Origin: Alteromonas naphthalenivorans
GTDB lineage: Bacteria; Pseudomonadota; Gammaproteobacteria; Enterobacterales; Alteromonadaceae
Reading direction: 5' to 3'
Assembly (NCBI RefSeq): GCF_000213655.1
Contig: NC_015554.1
Location: 2,418,001 to 2,482,000 of the forward strand
DNA length: 64,000 bases
In this document: one piece after another, positions 44,370 through 54,787 of the stretch
How positions within the stretch are numbered: position 1 is the stretch's first letter
Layout: each line of letters starts with the position of its first letter
The notes under the pieces: model-generated
Told to the model about the DNA's origin: nothing
What the model saw: only the letters and a program-made list of their open reading frames with translations
Databases searched by the model: none
Position numbers and translations under genes: made by a program

Positions 44370-44735
44370 TTACTCTTCGCCTTGTTCATAAAGTGCACAA
44401 CACGCCCCTGAAGGGTCTTTTATAATACAAAAGCGAGATTTACCATGATGGCGAATATCTCCTATTTGCTGCCCACCAGCGCTTTTAGAAGCGGCCAATG
44501 CTGAGTCTAATTCGGCTACCGTGAAATACGGCACCCACCCGCCAGGAATATTACTATTGCAGCCTCGCTTGTGACATATACCACCAGCAGGGCTACCATC
44601 TTCTTTCATCATCACATAATCGTTGTAGCCGCCCATATCGAAGGCTTCTTTTTTCCAGCCCATTACATTCACATAAAAATCAGCTAGGGCATCAGCGTCT
44701 TCAGTGGTGATATCCATCCATAAACTATCGCTCAT
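44370..44735 (-). CDS. VOC-superfamily (glyoxalase/bleomycin-resistance-like) protein
   Basis: A 121-residue single VOC-fold protein: WMDITTEDADALADFYVNVMGW at the N-terminus (key ADFYVNVMGW) and IIKDPSGACCALYE at the C-terminus match the family. Length fits a two-module half-enzyme that dimerises. Metal ligands are not clear and the substrate cannot be named. It is convergent with hpd, another VOC-fold enzyme, but shows no operon link to it. Confidence 0.85.
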   Translation of the reverse strand: MSDSLWMDITTEDADALADFYVNVMGWKKEAFDMGGYNDYVMMKEDGSPAGGICHKRGCNSNIPGGWVPYFTVAELDSALAASKSAGGQQIGDIRHHGKSRFCIIKDPSGACCALYEQGEE

Positions 44736-44956
44736 ATCATTCCCCTTTTGAGGTTTGGCATTATTAGGTCATCAAGCCAGTCTGTAACCTAGTATGTAAA
44801 CCCAGTATTTAAATATAGTACTCTTTGATAATTGCACAGCCATTGATAAAAAACCACGTGGCGATCCGGTTTATTACGTTGGATAAAAGACAGCAGTGTC
44901 AAGACAAGAAATTGCAAAATAAGCAGAACAATTTTTAAATATGTATAGACAGAGGC

Positions 44957-45133
44957 TGTGGAAAATGCTTGTGAATAGGTAAATGTTATCCACTGACTAT
45001 TGTTTGTACAATTTATTTTATTGTTTAATTTCATAAGGTTAAACAAAAGCCCCAAACTACTCAACAAACTTATCCACAGATTAAGTGGATAACACGTAGC
45101 ACTTAACCACAGATAGTGTTTTAATGTGGATAC
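44957..45133. promoter_or_regulatory. DnaA-box cluster in an AT-rich gap
   Basis: Seven DnaA-box-like 9-mers lie within 177 bp. TTATCCACA at 45070 is perfect, and TTTTCCACA (complement, 44957) fits the relaxed consensus TTWTNCACA. Single-mismatch boxes are at 44986, 45084 (complement), 45103 and 45125 (complement), with CTATTCACA (complement) at 44970. A very AT-rich stretch (45000-45035) lies between. The gap 44736-45162 has no gene. It could be an origin or a DnaA-titrating site. Confidence 0.6.
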
Positions 45134-45162
45134 TTTGATTGAAACCTTTTTTTCGGTTATTC

Positions 45163-45552
45163 ATGCCAAAACAAACACTCTCGGTACTTCCCCAACCATT
45201 TACGATCCACAGCCTAGATGGCGACAGTGCAATTCCTGCAAATGTACTTCAAAGCCCGCTTTTTTTCTTGGGCAAAACAGAAGATGAATTGTCTATTGTT
45301 ATACCATCGAATGTAGATGTAGATTCACTAGATTCTGACGAAGGCTGGCGAGCACTTGAATTGCTCGGCCCGCTGCATTTATCTATGGTAGGTATTATGG
45401 CGCAGATTGGCGCGGTACTTGCCGCAGTGAAAGTCTCTATCTTTGTTGTATCGACATTTGAAACCGATTTTTTCCTTGTGAAAGATAATAAACTTGCTGA
45501 TGCAACAAAGGCATTAAAAAATGCAGGCTATACGGTTCTTGAGGGCAAGTAG
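45163..45552 (+). CDS. ACT-domain protein
   Basis: A 129-residue protein with tandem ACT-like folds. SIVIPSNVDV and the C-terminal SIFVVSTFETDFFLVKDNKLADATKALKNAG (key STFETDFFLV) match the ACT/CASTOR-type family that senses amino acids. ATG 45163 is chosen. A TTG 24 bases upstream has no better ribosome site. It lies just after the DnaA-box region and overlaps the next gene by one base. Ligand unknown. Confidence 0.8.
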   Translation: MPKQTLSVLPQPFTIHSLDGDSAIPANVLQSPLFFLGKTEDELSIVIPSNVDVDSLDSDEGWRALELLGPLHLSMVGIMAQIGAVLAAVKVSIFVVSTFETDFFLVKDNKLADATKALKNAGYTVLEGK

Positions 45553-46055
45553 TGTTAATAGAAAAGCAACTGACCTCGCCTCCTGAACAGTTTAAAAAAG
45601 CCATTCCTATCGCATCACCGGTTTCAGGCCAATGTGTGTTACTGCAACACGTTAATGATGACCTCATCAATGTTGGAGCATGGGGGCCAGGTTTAGCGCT
45701 TATCACCGCTTCCAGTAAAGTGGTTTCCCCGTTCAATGCAACAGTAATGAAAATAGATCCCCTAGACTATTCAATTGAAATTAGATCTTCTTTTGGGCTT
45801 AAGTGCCGAATCAAATATGGCTTACACACCCAAATGCTGCACGGGGCGCAGTTTTTAACTCAGTTAAAACAGGGCGAACAGATTAAAGCCGGTGCTATGT
45901 TATTTAGTGTAAATTCCGCATGGCTAAAACAACAAGGCGTGGAAAATATTTGTATAATGACCTTATTAAATGCCAAAGCACTAATAGGCGTTCTACCAAC
46001 GCATCAAAAATTTGTTGATGCGGGTAACGACACGCTGTTAACCCTTTATATTTAG
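45552..46055 (+). CDS. EIIA-Glc-like protein lacking both active-site histidines
   Basis: A 167-residue protein with the EIIA-Glc (PF00358) beta-sandwich pattern: IASPVSGQCVLL at the start, VVSPFNATVMKI in the middle, and LKQGEQIKAGAML near the end. Aligned with E. coli EIIA-Glc, the phosphorylated His90 (VHFGIDTVEL) is replaced by Lys in IKYGLHTQML, and His75 (NHAFSI) by Tyr in DYSIEI. It therefore cannot accept phosphate from HPr in the usual way and may be regulatory or binding-only. The GTG start shares a base with the preceding ACT gene's stop. Confidence 0.8.
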   Translation: MLIEKQLTSPPEQFKKAIPIASPVSGQCVLLQHVNDDLINVGAWGPGLALITASSKVVSPFNATVMKIDPLDYSIEIRSSFGLKCRIKYGLHTQMLHGAQFLTQLKQGEQIKAGAMLFSVNSAWLKQQGVENICIMTLLNAKALIGVLPTHQKFVDAGNDTLLTLYI

Positions 46056-46139
46056 GCAAGTTCGAACCCTTTTTGAAAATGTATAATAACGAGCTTATTA
46101 TGCACTTACACTAACTTCACGCTGTAACGGAGTATCCTT

Positions 46140-46487
46140 TTGAGTACAACAATGTATGGCATCGCAAATTGCGACACGATCAAAAAAGCCAAAAAATGGC
46201 TTACTGAGAACAACATCGAATTTACTTTTCACGATTACAGAAAAGACGGTATAGACGCCGATTTTCTTGCCAACGCTGAAGCCAGTCTTGGTTATGAAGT
46301 GATGTTGAACAAACGTGGCACTACTTTTCGCCAACTCGATGACAGTGATAAAACAGATATCACCCGCGAAAAGGCACTCGCCTTGTTACTTGAACACCCT
46401 GCGATGGTGAAGCGCCCTATTTTAAATCATAACGGCACGTTTCATATTGGCTTTAAACCTGCGCAGTATGAGGAAATATTTTGTTAA
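46140..46487 (+). CDS. yffB: Spx/ArsC-family reductase-like protein YffB
   Basis: A 115-residue thioredoxin-fold protein of the ArsC/Spx family. [17 protein letters not shown] has the single Cys characteristic of YffB, and [10 protein letters not shown] and [10 protein letters not shown] are family motifs. TTG 46140 is taken as the start because GGAG stands 7 bases upstream. ATG 46152 is an alternative that begins at MYG. It overlaps dapE by 7 bp, the arrangement common in gammaproteobacteria. The function in the family is poorly defined. Confidence 0.85.
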   Translation: MSTTMYGIANCDTIKKAKKWLTENNIEFTFHDYRKDGIDADFLANAEASLGYEVMLNKRGTTFRQLDDSDKTDITREKALALLLEHPAMVKRPILNHNGTFHIGFKPAQYEEIFC

Positions 46488-47614
46488 ACGATAACGTAAT
46501 AGACATTGCTAAAAACCTAATGAATAGGCGTTCGGTTACCCCGGAAGATGAGGGCTGCCAAGAAGCCATGAAAGATTTTTTAGGTACCTTGGGGTTCAAC
46601 AATGAAACCATGGTGTTTGACGATACCACCAACCTGTGGTCACGTCGTGGCACAGAAGGTCCTGTTTTTTGTTTTGCTGGTCACACCGATGTGGTTCCTA
46701 GTGGGCCTGAAAGCGCATGGAAAACCCCGCCTTTTACGGCTACTGAAGTAGACGGCTATTTACATGGCCGTGGTGCTGCCGACATGAAAGGCAGTTTGGC
46801 CGCAATGTTAGTCGCAACCCGTAAATTTGTGGCCGATTATCCTGATCACAAAGGCAGTATTGCGTATCTTATTACCAGTGACGAAGAAGGCCCGTTTATT
46901 AATGGTACTACTCGTGTTATCGATACCCTTGAAGCACGAAATGAAAAAATCACGTGGTGTGTGGTTGGCGAACCATCTTCGACCGATGAAGTGGGCGATA
47001 TTGTTAAAAATGGCCGACGTGGTTCATTAACTGGCGATCTTACTGTTAAAGGTATTCAAGGCCATGTTGCTTATCCGCATTTAGCGAAAAATCCAGTACA
47101 TTGCGCCACACCTGCCTTAACGGAATTGGCTCAGTCTCATTGGGACAATGGCAACGAGTTTTTCCCGCCCACCAGCTTTCAAATTTCAAACATTAATGGC
47201 GGCACTGGTGCAGGTAATGTAATTCCTGGCGAGCTTCATGTGTGCTTTAACTTCCGGTTTTCAACCGAAGTGACAGATCAAGAACTCATTAAGCGCGTTA
47301 CGACCATTCTGGATAAGCACGAACTTGACTACGACATAAAGTGGACGTTTAACGGCCAGCCTTTTTTGACAGACTCAGGCCCGCTGCTTACTGCCACTGA
47401 AAAAGCAATTGCCGATGTACGTGGCACGCCTACCATTTTATCTACCGCTGGCGGCACATCTGATGGGCGATTTATTGCGCCGACTGGCGCACAAGTTATT
47501 GAGCTAGGGCCAGTAAATGCCACCATTCATAAAATAGATGAATGTGTAAAAATGAGTGATTTAGAGTTATTAAGCGACATGTACTACGGTATTTTGGTAA
47601 ATCTACTCGCATGA
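46481..47614 (+). CDS. dapE: Succinyl-diaminopimelate desuccinylase
   Basis: This di-zinc M20 peptidase-family enzyme releases L,L-diaminopimelate for lysine and cell-wall synthesis. Metal ligands lie in [12 protein letters not shown] (His near 67) and [11 protein letters not shown] (Asp near 100), and the catalytic Glu in [12 protein letters not shown] (near 134). The substrate motif FRFSTEV and C-terminal GGTSDGRF are present. The TTG start at 46481 has AGGA upstream and overlaps yffB. The ATGA overlap with the M15 peptidase gene suggests coupling. Length 377 is standard. Confidence 0.95.
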   Translation: MLNDNVIDIAKNLMNRRSVTPEDEGCQEAMKDFLGTLGFNNETMVFDDTTNLWSRRGTEGPVFCFAGHTDVVPSGPESAWKTPPFTATEVDGYLHGRGAADMKGSLAAMLVATRKFVADYPDHKGSIAYLITSDEEGPFINGTTRVIDTLEARNEKITWCVVGEPSSTDEVGDIVKNGRRGSLTGDLTVKGIQGHVAYPHLAKNPVHCATPALTELAQSHWDNGNEFFPPTSFQISNINGGTGAGNVIPGELHVCFNFRFSTEVTDQELIKRVTTILDKHELDYDIKWTFNGQPFLTDSGPLLTATEKAIADVRGTPTILSTAGGTSDGRFIAPTGAQVIELGPVNATIHKIDECVKMSDLELLSDMYYGILVNLLA

Positions 47615-48309
47615 AACCAGCTACCTGGTTAGGGCAAGACAATCCTCACCTTGTTGATGCAGGAAATGGACACTTCCTGCATGCCAACGTGCTACCCGCT
47701 TTTGTTAATATGCAACAAGCCGCCCGAGATGACGGTATAGATTTGTGCTTAGTAAGCAGCTTTCGTCACTTTGATAAACAGTGTGCTATTTGGAATAGAA
47801 AATGGCGTGGCGAAGCGGCGCTGTTAGATAGCGAGGGTATTGCATTAAACCCGAATAGTTTATCAGACGTAGAAAAGCTACATGCAATACTGATGTGGTC
47901 AGCGTTGCCTGGCGGCAGTCGACATCATTGGGGAAGTGACTTTGATGTTTATGACAAGCACGCCGTTGAACAATGGAACGGTAAGTTTTCGTTAGTTGAT
48001 AGCGAATATCGAAAAGGTGGGCCTTGTTTTTTGTTAGCTAATTGGCTTGAAGCGAATATGAGCACCTTTGGGTTCTTTCGCCCATTCAATGAAGATAAAG
48101 GCGGCGTAGCGTGTGAGCTTTGGCACCTGAGCCACCGGGCTGTTGCCACTGAGTTTGAACAAGCGCTTTCGCTGACGGAACTCACTACTGCCATCAAACA
48201 CAGTAGCATTGAAGGTAAGGCCGTTGTTCTTCAGCATATTGATGAAATTTACTATCGCTACGTGTTAAATCGTGGCGAGAGTTGGGATAGTGAAAGTTGG
48301 GCTAGATAA
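47611..48309 (+). CDS. M15-family (VanY-like) D-alanyl-D-alanine carboxypeptidase
   Basis: A 232-residue zinc peptidase of the VanY family. [13 protein letters not shown] supplies His and Asp zinc ligands (near 112-118) and [10 protein letters not shown] the third His (near 172). [15 protein letters not shown] is the family substrate-Arg region. No signal peptide is visible, so its access to the periplasm is unclear. It overlaps dapE (ATGA), in keeping with a wall-metabolism operon. Confidence 0.87.
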   Translation: MKPATWLGQDNPHLVDAGNGHFLHANVLPAFVNMQQAARDDGIDLCLVSSFRHFDKQCAIWNRKWRGEAALLDSEGIALNPNSLSDVEKLHAILMWSALPGGSRHHWGSDFDVYDKHAVEQWNGKFSLVDSEYRKGGPCFLLANWLEANMSTFGFFRPFNEDKGGVACELWHLSHRAVATEFEQALSLTELTTAIKHSSIEGKAVVLQHIDEIYYRYVLNRGESWDSESWAR

Positions 48310-48344
48310 GCTTTTACAACTAAATAGCTTTAACGGAGACAGTA

Positions 48345-48512
48345 ATGGATACGCTTTGGGTTGTCATTATTATCGTTATTGTATTGGGCGTGGTGGTTGG
48401 CAATATTACGCTGTTAAAATACAGCGCTAAATTTAAATTTCCAACACCGCTTAAAAAGAAAGACGATAAGCAAAAGAAGAATGGATTTGAAGATGAAGAG
48501 GACGACTGGTAA
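48345..48512 (+). CDS. Small DUF2897-like membrane protein
   Basis: A 55-residue peptide: one N-terminal transmembrane helix (LWVVIIIVIVLGVVVGNITLL, core near 4-24) followed by a Lys-rich then Asp/Glu-rich tail ending FEDEEDDW. This pattern is that of the DUF2897 family found after dapE-linked genes in Alteromonadales and Vibrio. AACGGAGACAG is a good ribosome site. Confidence 0.8.
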   Translation: MDTLWVVIIIVIVLGVVVGNITLLKYSAKFKFPTPLKKKDDKQKKNGFEDEEDDW

Positions 48513-48647
48513 AACAGTCGCCCTGCTGGAAGGCTAACCACATCAAAGCTAATCACATTAAGACTAACCAGATTCAAACTGCTAACATCTGGGTTTAAGC
48601 TGGCATTGAATCAGGTTCTTTGTCCGAATTAGCCTACCTACTACATT

Positions 48648-48974
48648 TTAAAGTGGCGATGTTTTTACTGCAGTTCCGCTAATACTCACCATCAACATAC
48701 TGCCTTTGTCACCGATAACTTGGTAATCAAGATCTATTCCCACAACTGCGTTAGCACCCATGCTGCGAGCCTCATGCTCAAGCTCTGTAAACGCTAGCTT
48801 TCTTGCTCGCGTTAATTCTTCTTCATATGAACCAGAACGGCCACCTACAATGTCACGTATAGAGGCAAATAAATCTTTTACTATGTTAGCGCCCATTACG
48901 GCTTCGCCAACCACAATGCCATAGTAAGCTTCAATTTTTTGGCCTTCCAGAGTAGGCGTAGTTGAAATTATCAT
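48648..48974 (-). CDS. YbjQ/UPF0145-family protein
   Basis: A 108-residue protein of the heavy-metal-binding-domain (YbjQ) family, which forms pentamers. [22 protein letters not shown] with [17 protein letters not shown], and [15 protein letters not shown], are diagnostic (key GGRSGSYE). No metal-binding cysteines are present, as usual. The function is not established. It stands alone, convergent with the DUF2897 gene. Confidence 0.92.
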   Translation of the reverse strand: MIISTTPTLEGQKIEAYYGIVVGEAVMGANIVKDLFASIRDIVGGRSGSYEEELTRARKLAFTELEHEARSMGANAVVGIDLDYQVIGDKGSMLMVSISGTAVKTSPL

Positions 48975-49102
48975 GGGTTGCTCCTTGCTGAGTTGTTTTA
49001 AAAATTGGGTTTTATTTTGGTCTTATAGTAGACCATAAGTTATTCACAGAGGTGCTAATCATATAGTGCACAAATAACCTAGCACACGGTTACCCTAGCC
49101 TA

Positions 49103-49504
49103 TCAAGACAATGCCTTTTTCAGCACGTCTACCAGTGCAGCGGCTTTATCTTCAGGGTAAGCCACAACGGCTTGCGCGCCCCAAATTGGTTTTGGCCATG
49201 CGATATCACTTTTATACCGTGCAACATGATGAATGTGCAACTGACTGACCACATTACCCAGTGCCGCGACGTTTAATTTATCCGGTGAAAATTGCGATTG
49301 CAGTAAACGGCTCACCTGTGCCGACTCACTTAAAAACTGTTGCTGTTGGGCGTATGACAATTCAATGATTTCAATTACCCCATCTACCCGAGGCACTAAT
49401 ATTAACCATGGAAACTGGCTATCATTCATTAGTAATACCCTACAAAGGGGTAAATCGTGAATGAAGAACGTATCAGCCTCTAGCCTTGCATCTAACTTAA
49501 ACAC
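49103..49504 (-). CDS. HIT-family hydrolase/transferase
   Basis: A 133-residue histidine-triad protein with active-site-like QLHIHHVARY (near 94-101), a slightly shifted HxHxH pattern seen in one branch of proteobacterial HIT proteins. The N-terminal LPLCRVLLMNDSQFPWLILVPR matches that branch (key DSQFPWLILVPR). Probably a nucleotidyl hydrolase. Its start overlaps the astE stop by 8 bp, so it is coupled. Confidence 0.9.
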   Translation of the reverse strand: MFKLDARLEADTFFIHDLPLCRVLLMNDSQFPWLILVPRVDGVIEIIELSYAQQQQFLSESAQVSRLLQSQFSPDKLNVAALGNVVSQLHIHHVARYKSDIAWPKPIWGAQAVVAYPEDKAAALVDVLKKALS

Positions 49505-50534
49505 TAAGTTTCTCCAGCTTTGTTGGGACTACCGTTAATAAAGCACGTTGCCCTATTGCCACATTAGCATTAGGAAACACTATCGCTTCTCCGTCTTGCT
49601 GTGCAGTATAGGTAGCGCCGGTTTCAGTAGCCAACACCGTGCCTTTAGCATAATCGGTAAAATTAGGCGTGTCGTCATCGAAATGCAACGTAAAATCGTT
49701 TTGATGGCGATTGATAACTTGATTCACCCGATAAATATCTAGCGAGTCTATATCAACGTCAGGTCTGAAATCATCTTCACAAATTAATGCAGTAATTGAT
49801 TGTTTTGCTGCTTCGAAACGGCTCATGTCGTTTTGACCAAATGGCTGCACTTTGCCCAATTCGACGGTAAATGCATGCGCTTGATGCTGCACAGAAGACG
49901 AGTAACTAAAGGTTGTTGTTTCTGATTCAGATAACAAAATGGTTTGAATACCACACGCAGCTAAAAATCCAAGCTGGCTTTTGCTATGCGCTTTACCATG
50001 CAAATACGGGTAGACCGCAAACTTTTCATTTTTAGACTCACGAATAGCCGTATGTAAGTCGTAGTGATACTTATCATCACCAGAAGCTGCCACAGAGAAG
50101 AAATCGGTTATTGCCTCTTCTAGCGCTTTAGCACGTTTGCGCTCACTGTTGTTGCATCCTTCCCCTTTCGAATGGGCGCCATTAAACAACCGATTCATGT
50201 TTTCTTCTACAAACCTTTCAGCAATATCCATGGCGGGTAAGTTACCAAATAGAAAAAGTACACGATGGCTAAGCTCAAGCTTGTTAGTAAGAATATGCTG
50301 TACCAGCTCGTCGCATATTTCGATGGGGGCCGTTTCATTTCCATGAACGCCGCTAGATAACACAACATGCTTATTGATAGACGTTTTCGCCGTTGGCGTA
50401 AAAGCAATAATACCGGGAGCGGCGATAGCAACGTCAGTACCATTGCCTAACGTAAATTGAATAGAAGAGGTAAATAATTCAGGTTGAGTTCTAGACAAAG
50501 AAAGAAAATTTCCTTGCTCGATAAGTTGTTGCAT
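49497..50534 (-). CDS. astE: Succinylglutamate desuccinylase
   Basis: This zinc carboxypeptidase-like enzyme performs the last step of the arginine succinyltransferase pathway, giving glutamate and succinate. Zinc ligands are in LSSGVHGNETAPIE (His and Glu near 63-66) and YDLHTAIRESK (His near 160). The FTVELGKVQPFG segment near 225 carries the catalytic Glu. Length 345 is normal. The other ast genes are absent here. It is followed by the overlapping HIT gene. Confidence 0.93.
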   Translation of the reverse strand: MQQLIEQGNFLSLSRTQPELFTSSIQFTLGNGTDVAIAAPGIIAFTPTAKTSINKHVVLSSGVHGNETAPIEICDELVQHILTNKLELSHRVLFLFGNLPAMDIAERFVEENMNRLFNGAHSKGEGCNNSERKRAKALEEAITDFFSVAASGDDKYHYDLHTAIRESKNEKFAVYPYLHGKAHSKSQLGFLAACGIQTILLSESETTTFSYSSSVQHQAHAFTVELGKVQPFGQNDMSRFEAAKQSITALICEDDFRPDVDIDSLDIYRVNQVINRHQNDFTLHFDDDTPNFTDYAKGTVLATETGATYTAQQDGEAIVFPNANVAIGQRALLTVVPTKLEKLSV

Positions 50535-50624
50535 ACATAAACCAAAAGTAGCTTGAATAACACTAGTTTAGCGACTCAGCCAAGCGAATGCACGTATTGC
50601 CCCTTCGAAACGGAGGGATTTTAT

Positions 50625-51926
50625 TTAGGCACGTAAAGGAGAGTTACCGACAATGATTTCTTGCTGCGCTAGACTAATAAAGTCATTCAGCGGAATGGCT
50701 TTTGAAAACAAATACCCCTGCCCTATCGTTACACCCACCTCTCGGAGTATGTGCAGTTGAGCGATGGTTTCTACGCCCTCGGCAATGACATCACAGTTTT
50801 TCGCTTTACCGATAATTTTCGCAGCTTCGATAATGGCACGATTAACAGGATGTTTCGCTAATTCTATAACAAAGGTTTTATCTATTTTAAGCGCGCTTAA
50901 ATCAAGATCTCGAATGTATGCAAGGTTTGAGTAACCTTTCCCAAAGTCATCTACCGAAATGGCGACCCCTAGGGCGCGAAGCTCATCAAGCTGTTTTTTC
51001 ACCATCAGTGAATTAGACAAGGCTACATCTTCAGTCAGCTCTAGCTCTATACGAGTAAGCGGCATGGCGTAGGTCTTACTAAGCATCTTCAGCGAGGGTA
51101 TAAGATGATTATCATACAACTGAGTAGGCGATATGTTGACCGACAAGGTCAGCGACAAACGGTGAAAATCAAAATCAACTAAACTTCTAAACGCTTGCTC
51201 TAACGTCCAATAGCCCAGCTCATTCATCATGTTATATGATTCTGCCGCTTCAATAAGCGGGCCAGGAAATAACACGCCGTCTAACGGGTGATTCCAGCGA
51301 AGTAAGCACTCAGCACCTATAACTTCAAGGGTTTGCAGGTTAACTTTAGGCTGATAATAAAGCTCTAATTCATTTTGCGATAAGGCGCGTTTCAAATCAG
51401 CTTTTAATGCAAGACTACGACCCGTATCGGTTTTATCTTGCATATTATAAAGGCAAAAGTTTTCGTACTTATTTTCTTTTGCTTGCTTTAATGCGGCTTC
51501 ACCACGAGACACAAAAGCCGTAATTTCAAAGGCTTGACTATCTGATGTCACTACACCCACATTGAAATCTGCAATGAATGCATGGCCATCGTGATGCATG
51601 GGTGCTTTAAAGTGCTCAACAAGCCGTTCGAACATATCGCGCATTTGGCTAGCACTACGCATGCCGGGAAAAGCGAGTCCAAACACGTCGCCACTAATTC
51701 TGCCAAGGCAAATGTCACCGCCAAACAGAGATTGAATGCGGTTAGCAATTTCTAGCAGAAACCTGTCACCAACATTAATACCTAAACTGGTGGTTACGTC
51801 TGAGAAACGGACTACATCCACTAGCATTAGTGATAATGATGGATGCAATACACCACACTTCGATACGGTATCGATAAACGCAAATCGATTGGGAAGTGTA
51901 GCCAGCGAATTATGATGTTGGCTCAT
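50625..51926 (-). CDS. Degenerate GGDEF-EAL protein, probable c-di-GMP phosphodiesterase
   Basis: A 433-residue soluble protein. The GGDEF half (about 5-160) has RISGDVFGLAF, so the active site is SGDVF and cyclase activity is unlikely. The EAL half (about 175-425) has ECLLRW for EALLR, VNISPTQL, LELTEDVAL and DDFGKGYSNLAYIRDLDLSALKIDK, all consistent with a catalytic phosphodiesterase. No sensor or membrane segment is visible. It stands alone between astE and glgP. Confidence 0.9.
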   Translation of the reverse strand: MSQHHNSLATLPNRFAFIDTVSKCGVLHPSLSLMLVDVVRFSDVTTSLGINVGDRFLLEIANRIQSLFGGDICLGRISGDVFGLAFPGMRSASQMRDMFERLVEHFKAPMHHDGHAFIADFNVGVVTSDSQAFEITAFVSRGEAALKQAKENKYENFCLYNMQDKTDTGRSLALKADLKRALSQNELELYYQPKVNLQTLEVIGAECLLRWNHPLDGVLFPGPLIEAAESYNMMNELGYWTLEQAFRSLVDFDFHRLSLTLSVNISPTQLYDNHLIPSLKMLSKTYAMPLTRIELELTEDVALSNSLMVKKQLDELRALGVAISVDDFGKGYSNLAYIRDLDLSALKIDKTFVIELAKHPVNRAIIEAAKIIGKAKNCDVIAEGVETIAQLHILREVGVTIGQGYLFSKAIPLNDFISLAQQEIIVGNSPLRA

Positions 51927-52125
51927 GACGGTTTCCTTGCACTAAACGGCGGCTAGGTGCTTAAAATAAGCAAACGGTAGTTCAACACGACTTAACACTA
52001 AGCGCAACGTGTTATAAGTATATGAATCGATACCTAATTATAGATTGTAGACTTTTTTATATTAAATCGGCTACTTATTGATTTTTTAATTTATTTTTAG
52101 TTTAAGTGGATAAATATATCACAAC

Positions 52126-52163
52126 AAAAAGCCCGGAAAGCATAGCATTTCCGGGCTTTTTTT
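52126..52163. terminator. Rho-independent terminator after glgP
   Basis: AAAAGCCCGGAAA (52127-52139) and TTTCCGGGCTTTT (52148-52160) form a 13-bp stem with runs of A before and T after. It can stop minus-strand glgP transcription and also reading from the other side. Confidence 0.93.
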
Positions 52164-52177
52164 AGAGTCTCTTGAGA

Positions 52178-54655
52178 CTAATTTTCGATCTTACACGGTG
52201 AAAGTTTCCAAATACGTTCTACATAATCTTTAATTGAACGGTCTGAGGTAAACTTACCCATCTTCGCGGTATTGATAATGGCCATTTTAGCCCAGCGCGC
52301 TTTGTCGCGGTACGCCTCATCAATAGCAATTTGCGCATCGCAATAACTACGGAAGTCTGCTAGTACCATGTATTGGTCGCCATGATCTAACAAGCTTTGC
52401 TTAATCGACACTAGCGCACCTGGTTTACCCGGCGTGAAGTAATCGGTTTCAAGCCAATCAAGAACCGCTTTAATTTCAGGATCACGGTAGTAGTAATCGT
52501 AAGGCTTGTAGCCGTTATCCTTCAGCTCGTGAACTTCTTCAACGGTTAGGCCAAAGATAAAGATGTTGTCATCGCCTACTTCTTCGGCAATTTCAACGTT
52601 AGCCCCATCAAGTGTACCTACGGTAATAGCGCCGTTAAGTGCCAACTTCATGTTACCGGTTCCAGACGCTTCTTTTCCTGCAGTACTAATTTGCTCAGAC
52701 ACGTCTGATGCTGGGATCATTTTCTCAGCAAGCGATACGCGGTAGTTCGGCAAGAACACCACTTTAATTTTATTGTTTACACGTGGGTCGTTATTGATTT
52801 TATCAGCCACTTTGTTGATGGCGTAAATAATATCTTTTGCCAACTTGTAACCCGGTGCTGCTTTCGCGCCGAAAATGAATACGCGAGGCACCATATCGTA
52901 ATCAGGGTTTTCTAGCAGTCGACGATACAAGGCCATAATATGAAGCAAGTTCAAATGTTGACGCTTGTATTCGTGAAGGCGTTTAATTTGTACATCGAAA
53001 ATAGCGTTAACGTCTACTTCAATGTCTAACGACTCTCGAATTTCATCAGCCAGCAACTGCTTGTTGTTAAGCTTCACTTGCATGAATTGCTTTTGGAACG
53101 TTTTGTTATCGGCGTACTTTTCTAGTGCTTCAAGTTTGTATAAGTCTTTTGGCCAATCTGAGCCAATTTTCTTATCAATTAATTTAGAAAGTTCAGGGTT
53201 ACACGCTTTTAACCAACGACGTGGCGTAATACCATTCGTTACGTTAGTTAATTTGCCTGGCCATAATGCATCGAACTCTGGGAACAAGTCAGACTTCACG
53301 AGTCGAGAGTGCATTTCAGCTACGCCATTTACCGCGAATGAACCAATAACCGATAAGTGGCCCATACGTACCATTTTCTCGTTGCCTTCTTCTATAATAG
53401 AAAGCTTGGCTTTAATACGGTTATCGCTTGGCCATTTCTTATCGACTTCTGCCATGAATCTATGGTTAATTTCATAGATGATTTCTAAATGGCGCGGTAA
53501 GATTTTTTCAATCATACGTGCAGGCCATTTTTCTAAGGCTTCAGGTAACAACGTATGGTTGGTATAAGCGAATACTTTCGTGCTGATACCCCATGCTTGA
53601 TCCCAATCTAATTCAGCGCGGTCAACTAAGATACGCATAAGTTCAGGAATGGCGATAGCTGGGTGTGTATCATTTAATTGAATGACAACCTGATCAGCAA
53701 AGCGGCTCCAGTCATCACCATGAGCACGCTTATAACGGCGAATGATGTCTTTTAATGAACATGAGCAGAAGAAGTACTGCTGAATTAAACGCAGCTCTTT
53801 ACCTGCTTCAGTTTCATCGTTTGGATAAAGTACTTTTGAAATGGTTTCTGCTTGTACGTTTTCACGCTGCGCATCTACATAACCACCAGCATTGAATACA
53901 TCCCAGTTGAAGTAATCAGATGAATCTGACTGCCACAAACGCAGCACGTTTACGGTTTTACCTTCATAACCAACGACAGGAATATCCCATGGGATCCCTT
54001 TAACAATTGAGCCAGGGTGCCATTCTTTCTGAATTCGGCCGCTTTCGCCGTATTTGGTTTCTACATAACCAAATAAAGGCACTTCTTGAATTGACTCTGG
54101 GCGGCAGATTTCCCACGGGTTACCGTAATCGCGCCAACTATCAGGGCGTTCTATCTGAGCACCACTCTTAATTTCTTGACGGAAAAGGCCATGTTCATAA
54201 TGAATACCATAACCAATTGCAGGCAATTCCATTGTGGCAAGTGAGTCGATAAAGCACGCGGCTAATCGCCCTAACCCGCCATTACCTAGTGCCATGTCTG
54301 GCTCTTCTTCCATGATGTCGGTAATTTCAACACCAAGTTCTTTTAACGCGCCACTAGCCACATCAAACAAACCTAAGTTTTGAAGGTTGTTCGACAATAA
54401 TCTACCCATTAAGAATTCAGCAGAAAAATAATGTACTGCGCGAGTATCATTGAAGTAGTGGCTTTTTTGCGTTTTGCGAAGGCCTTCTAGTACCTGAGCC
54501 TGAATGGCAGCACAGGTGGCTTTCCACCATGCGTGGTTATTAGCCTTATTTTCATCTGTACCTAGCGAACAGTGAAGGTGCTTAACAATAGCAGCTTTAA
54601 ACTCTGCCTTGTCTAGCGGTGAAGAGGGTTGCGTTTTGGCGGCTTTTGCGTTCAT
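52178..54655 (-). CDS. glgP: Glycogen/maltodextrin phosphorylase
   Basis: This PLP enzyme removes glucose-1-phosphate from alpha-1,4-glucans. The 825 residues include [14 protein letters not shown] near the N-terminus, the nucleotide/substrate segment [18 protein letters not shown] and the PLP-lysine motif [14 protein letters not shown] (Lys near 660). ATG 54655 is chosen with GTGAGA upstream. An in-frame GTG at 54667 adds four residues. Its product is the substrate of phosphoglucomutase encoded just upstream on the same strand, though a terminator lies between them. Confidence 0.95.
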   Translation of the reverse strand: MNAKAAKTQPSSPLDKAEFKAAIVKHLHCSLGTDENKANNHAWWKATCAAIQAQVLEGLRKTQKSHYFNDTRAVHYFSAEFLMGRLLSNNLQNLGLFDVASGALKELGVEITDIMEEEPDMALGNGGLGRLAACFIDSLATMELPAIGYGIHYEHGLFRQEIKSGAQIERPDSWRDYGNPWEICRPESIQEVPLFGYVETKYGESGRIQKEWHPGSIVKGIPWDIPVVGYEGKTVNVLRLWQSDSSDYFNWDVFNAGGYVDAQRENVQAETISKVLYPNDETEAGKELRLIQQYFFCSCSLKDIIRRYKRAHGDDWSRFADQVVIQLNDTHPAIAIPELMRILVDRAELDWDQAWGISTKVFAYTNHTLLPEALEKWPARMIEKILPRHLEIIYEINHRFMAEVDKKWPSDNRIKAKLSIIEEGNEKMVRMGHLSVIGSFAVNGVAEMHSRLVKSDLFPEFDALWPGKLTNVTNGITPRRWLKACNPELSKLIDKKIGSDWPKDLYKLEALEKYADNKTFQKQFMQVKLNNKQLLADEIRESLDIEVDVNAIFDVQIKRLHEYKRQHLNLLHIMALYRRLLENPDYDMVPRVFIFGAKAAPGYKLAKDIIYAINKVADKINNDPRVNNKIKVVFLPNYRVSLAEKMIPASDVSEQISTAGKEASGTGNMKLALNGAITVGTLDGANVEIAEEVGDDNIFIFGLTVEEVHELKDNGYKPYDYYYRDPEIKAVLDWLETDYFTPGKPGALVSIKQSLLDHGDQYMVLADFRSYCDAQIAIDEAYRDKARWAKMAIINTAKMGKFTSDRSIKDYVERIWKLSPCKIEN

Positions 54656-54787
54656 TTTGCGTCTCACTCTGGTTGATGTGTGCTAATACACACTCAATGT
54701 GTAATTTAATTACAGAAAAAATCAACAATATGAGAGCAATATAGCAGTGCTTAAACGATTATGTTGTAATAATTTTGTTAAAATAAC

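Noticed and set aside
44957-45133. Calling the DnaA-box cluster the chromosomal oriC
   Set aside because: No dnaA, dnaN or mnmG nearby and few GATC sites. Kept as a DnaA-binding cluster only.
49833-49848. TTGACCAAATGGCTGC, similar to the RutR box, inside astE
   Set aside because: Only the left half-site is good and it lies in coding sequence far from a promoter. Likely chance.
53022-53477. 151-codon plus-strand frame inside glgP
   Set aside because: Antisense shadow of a highly conserved enzyme.
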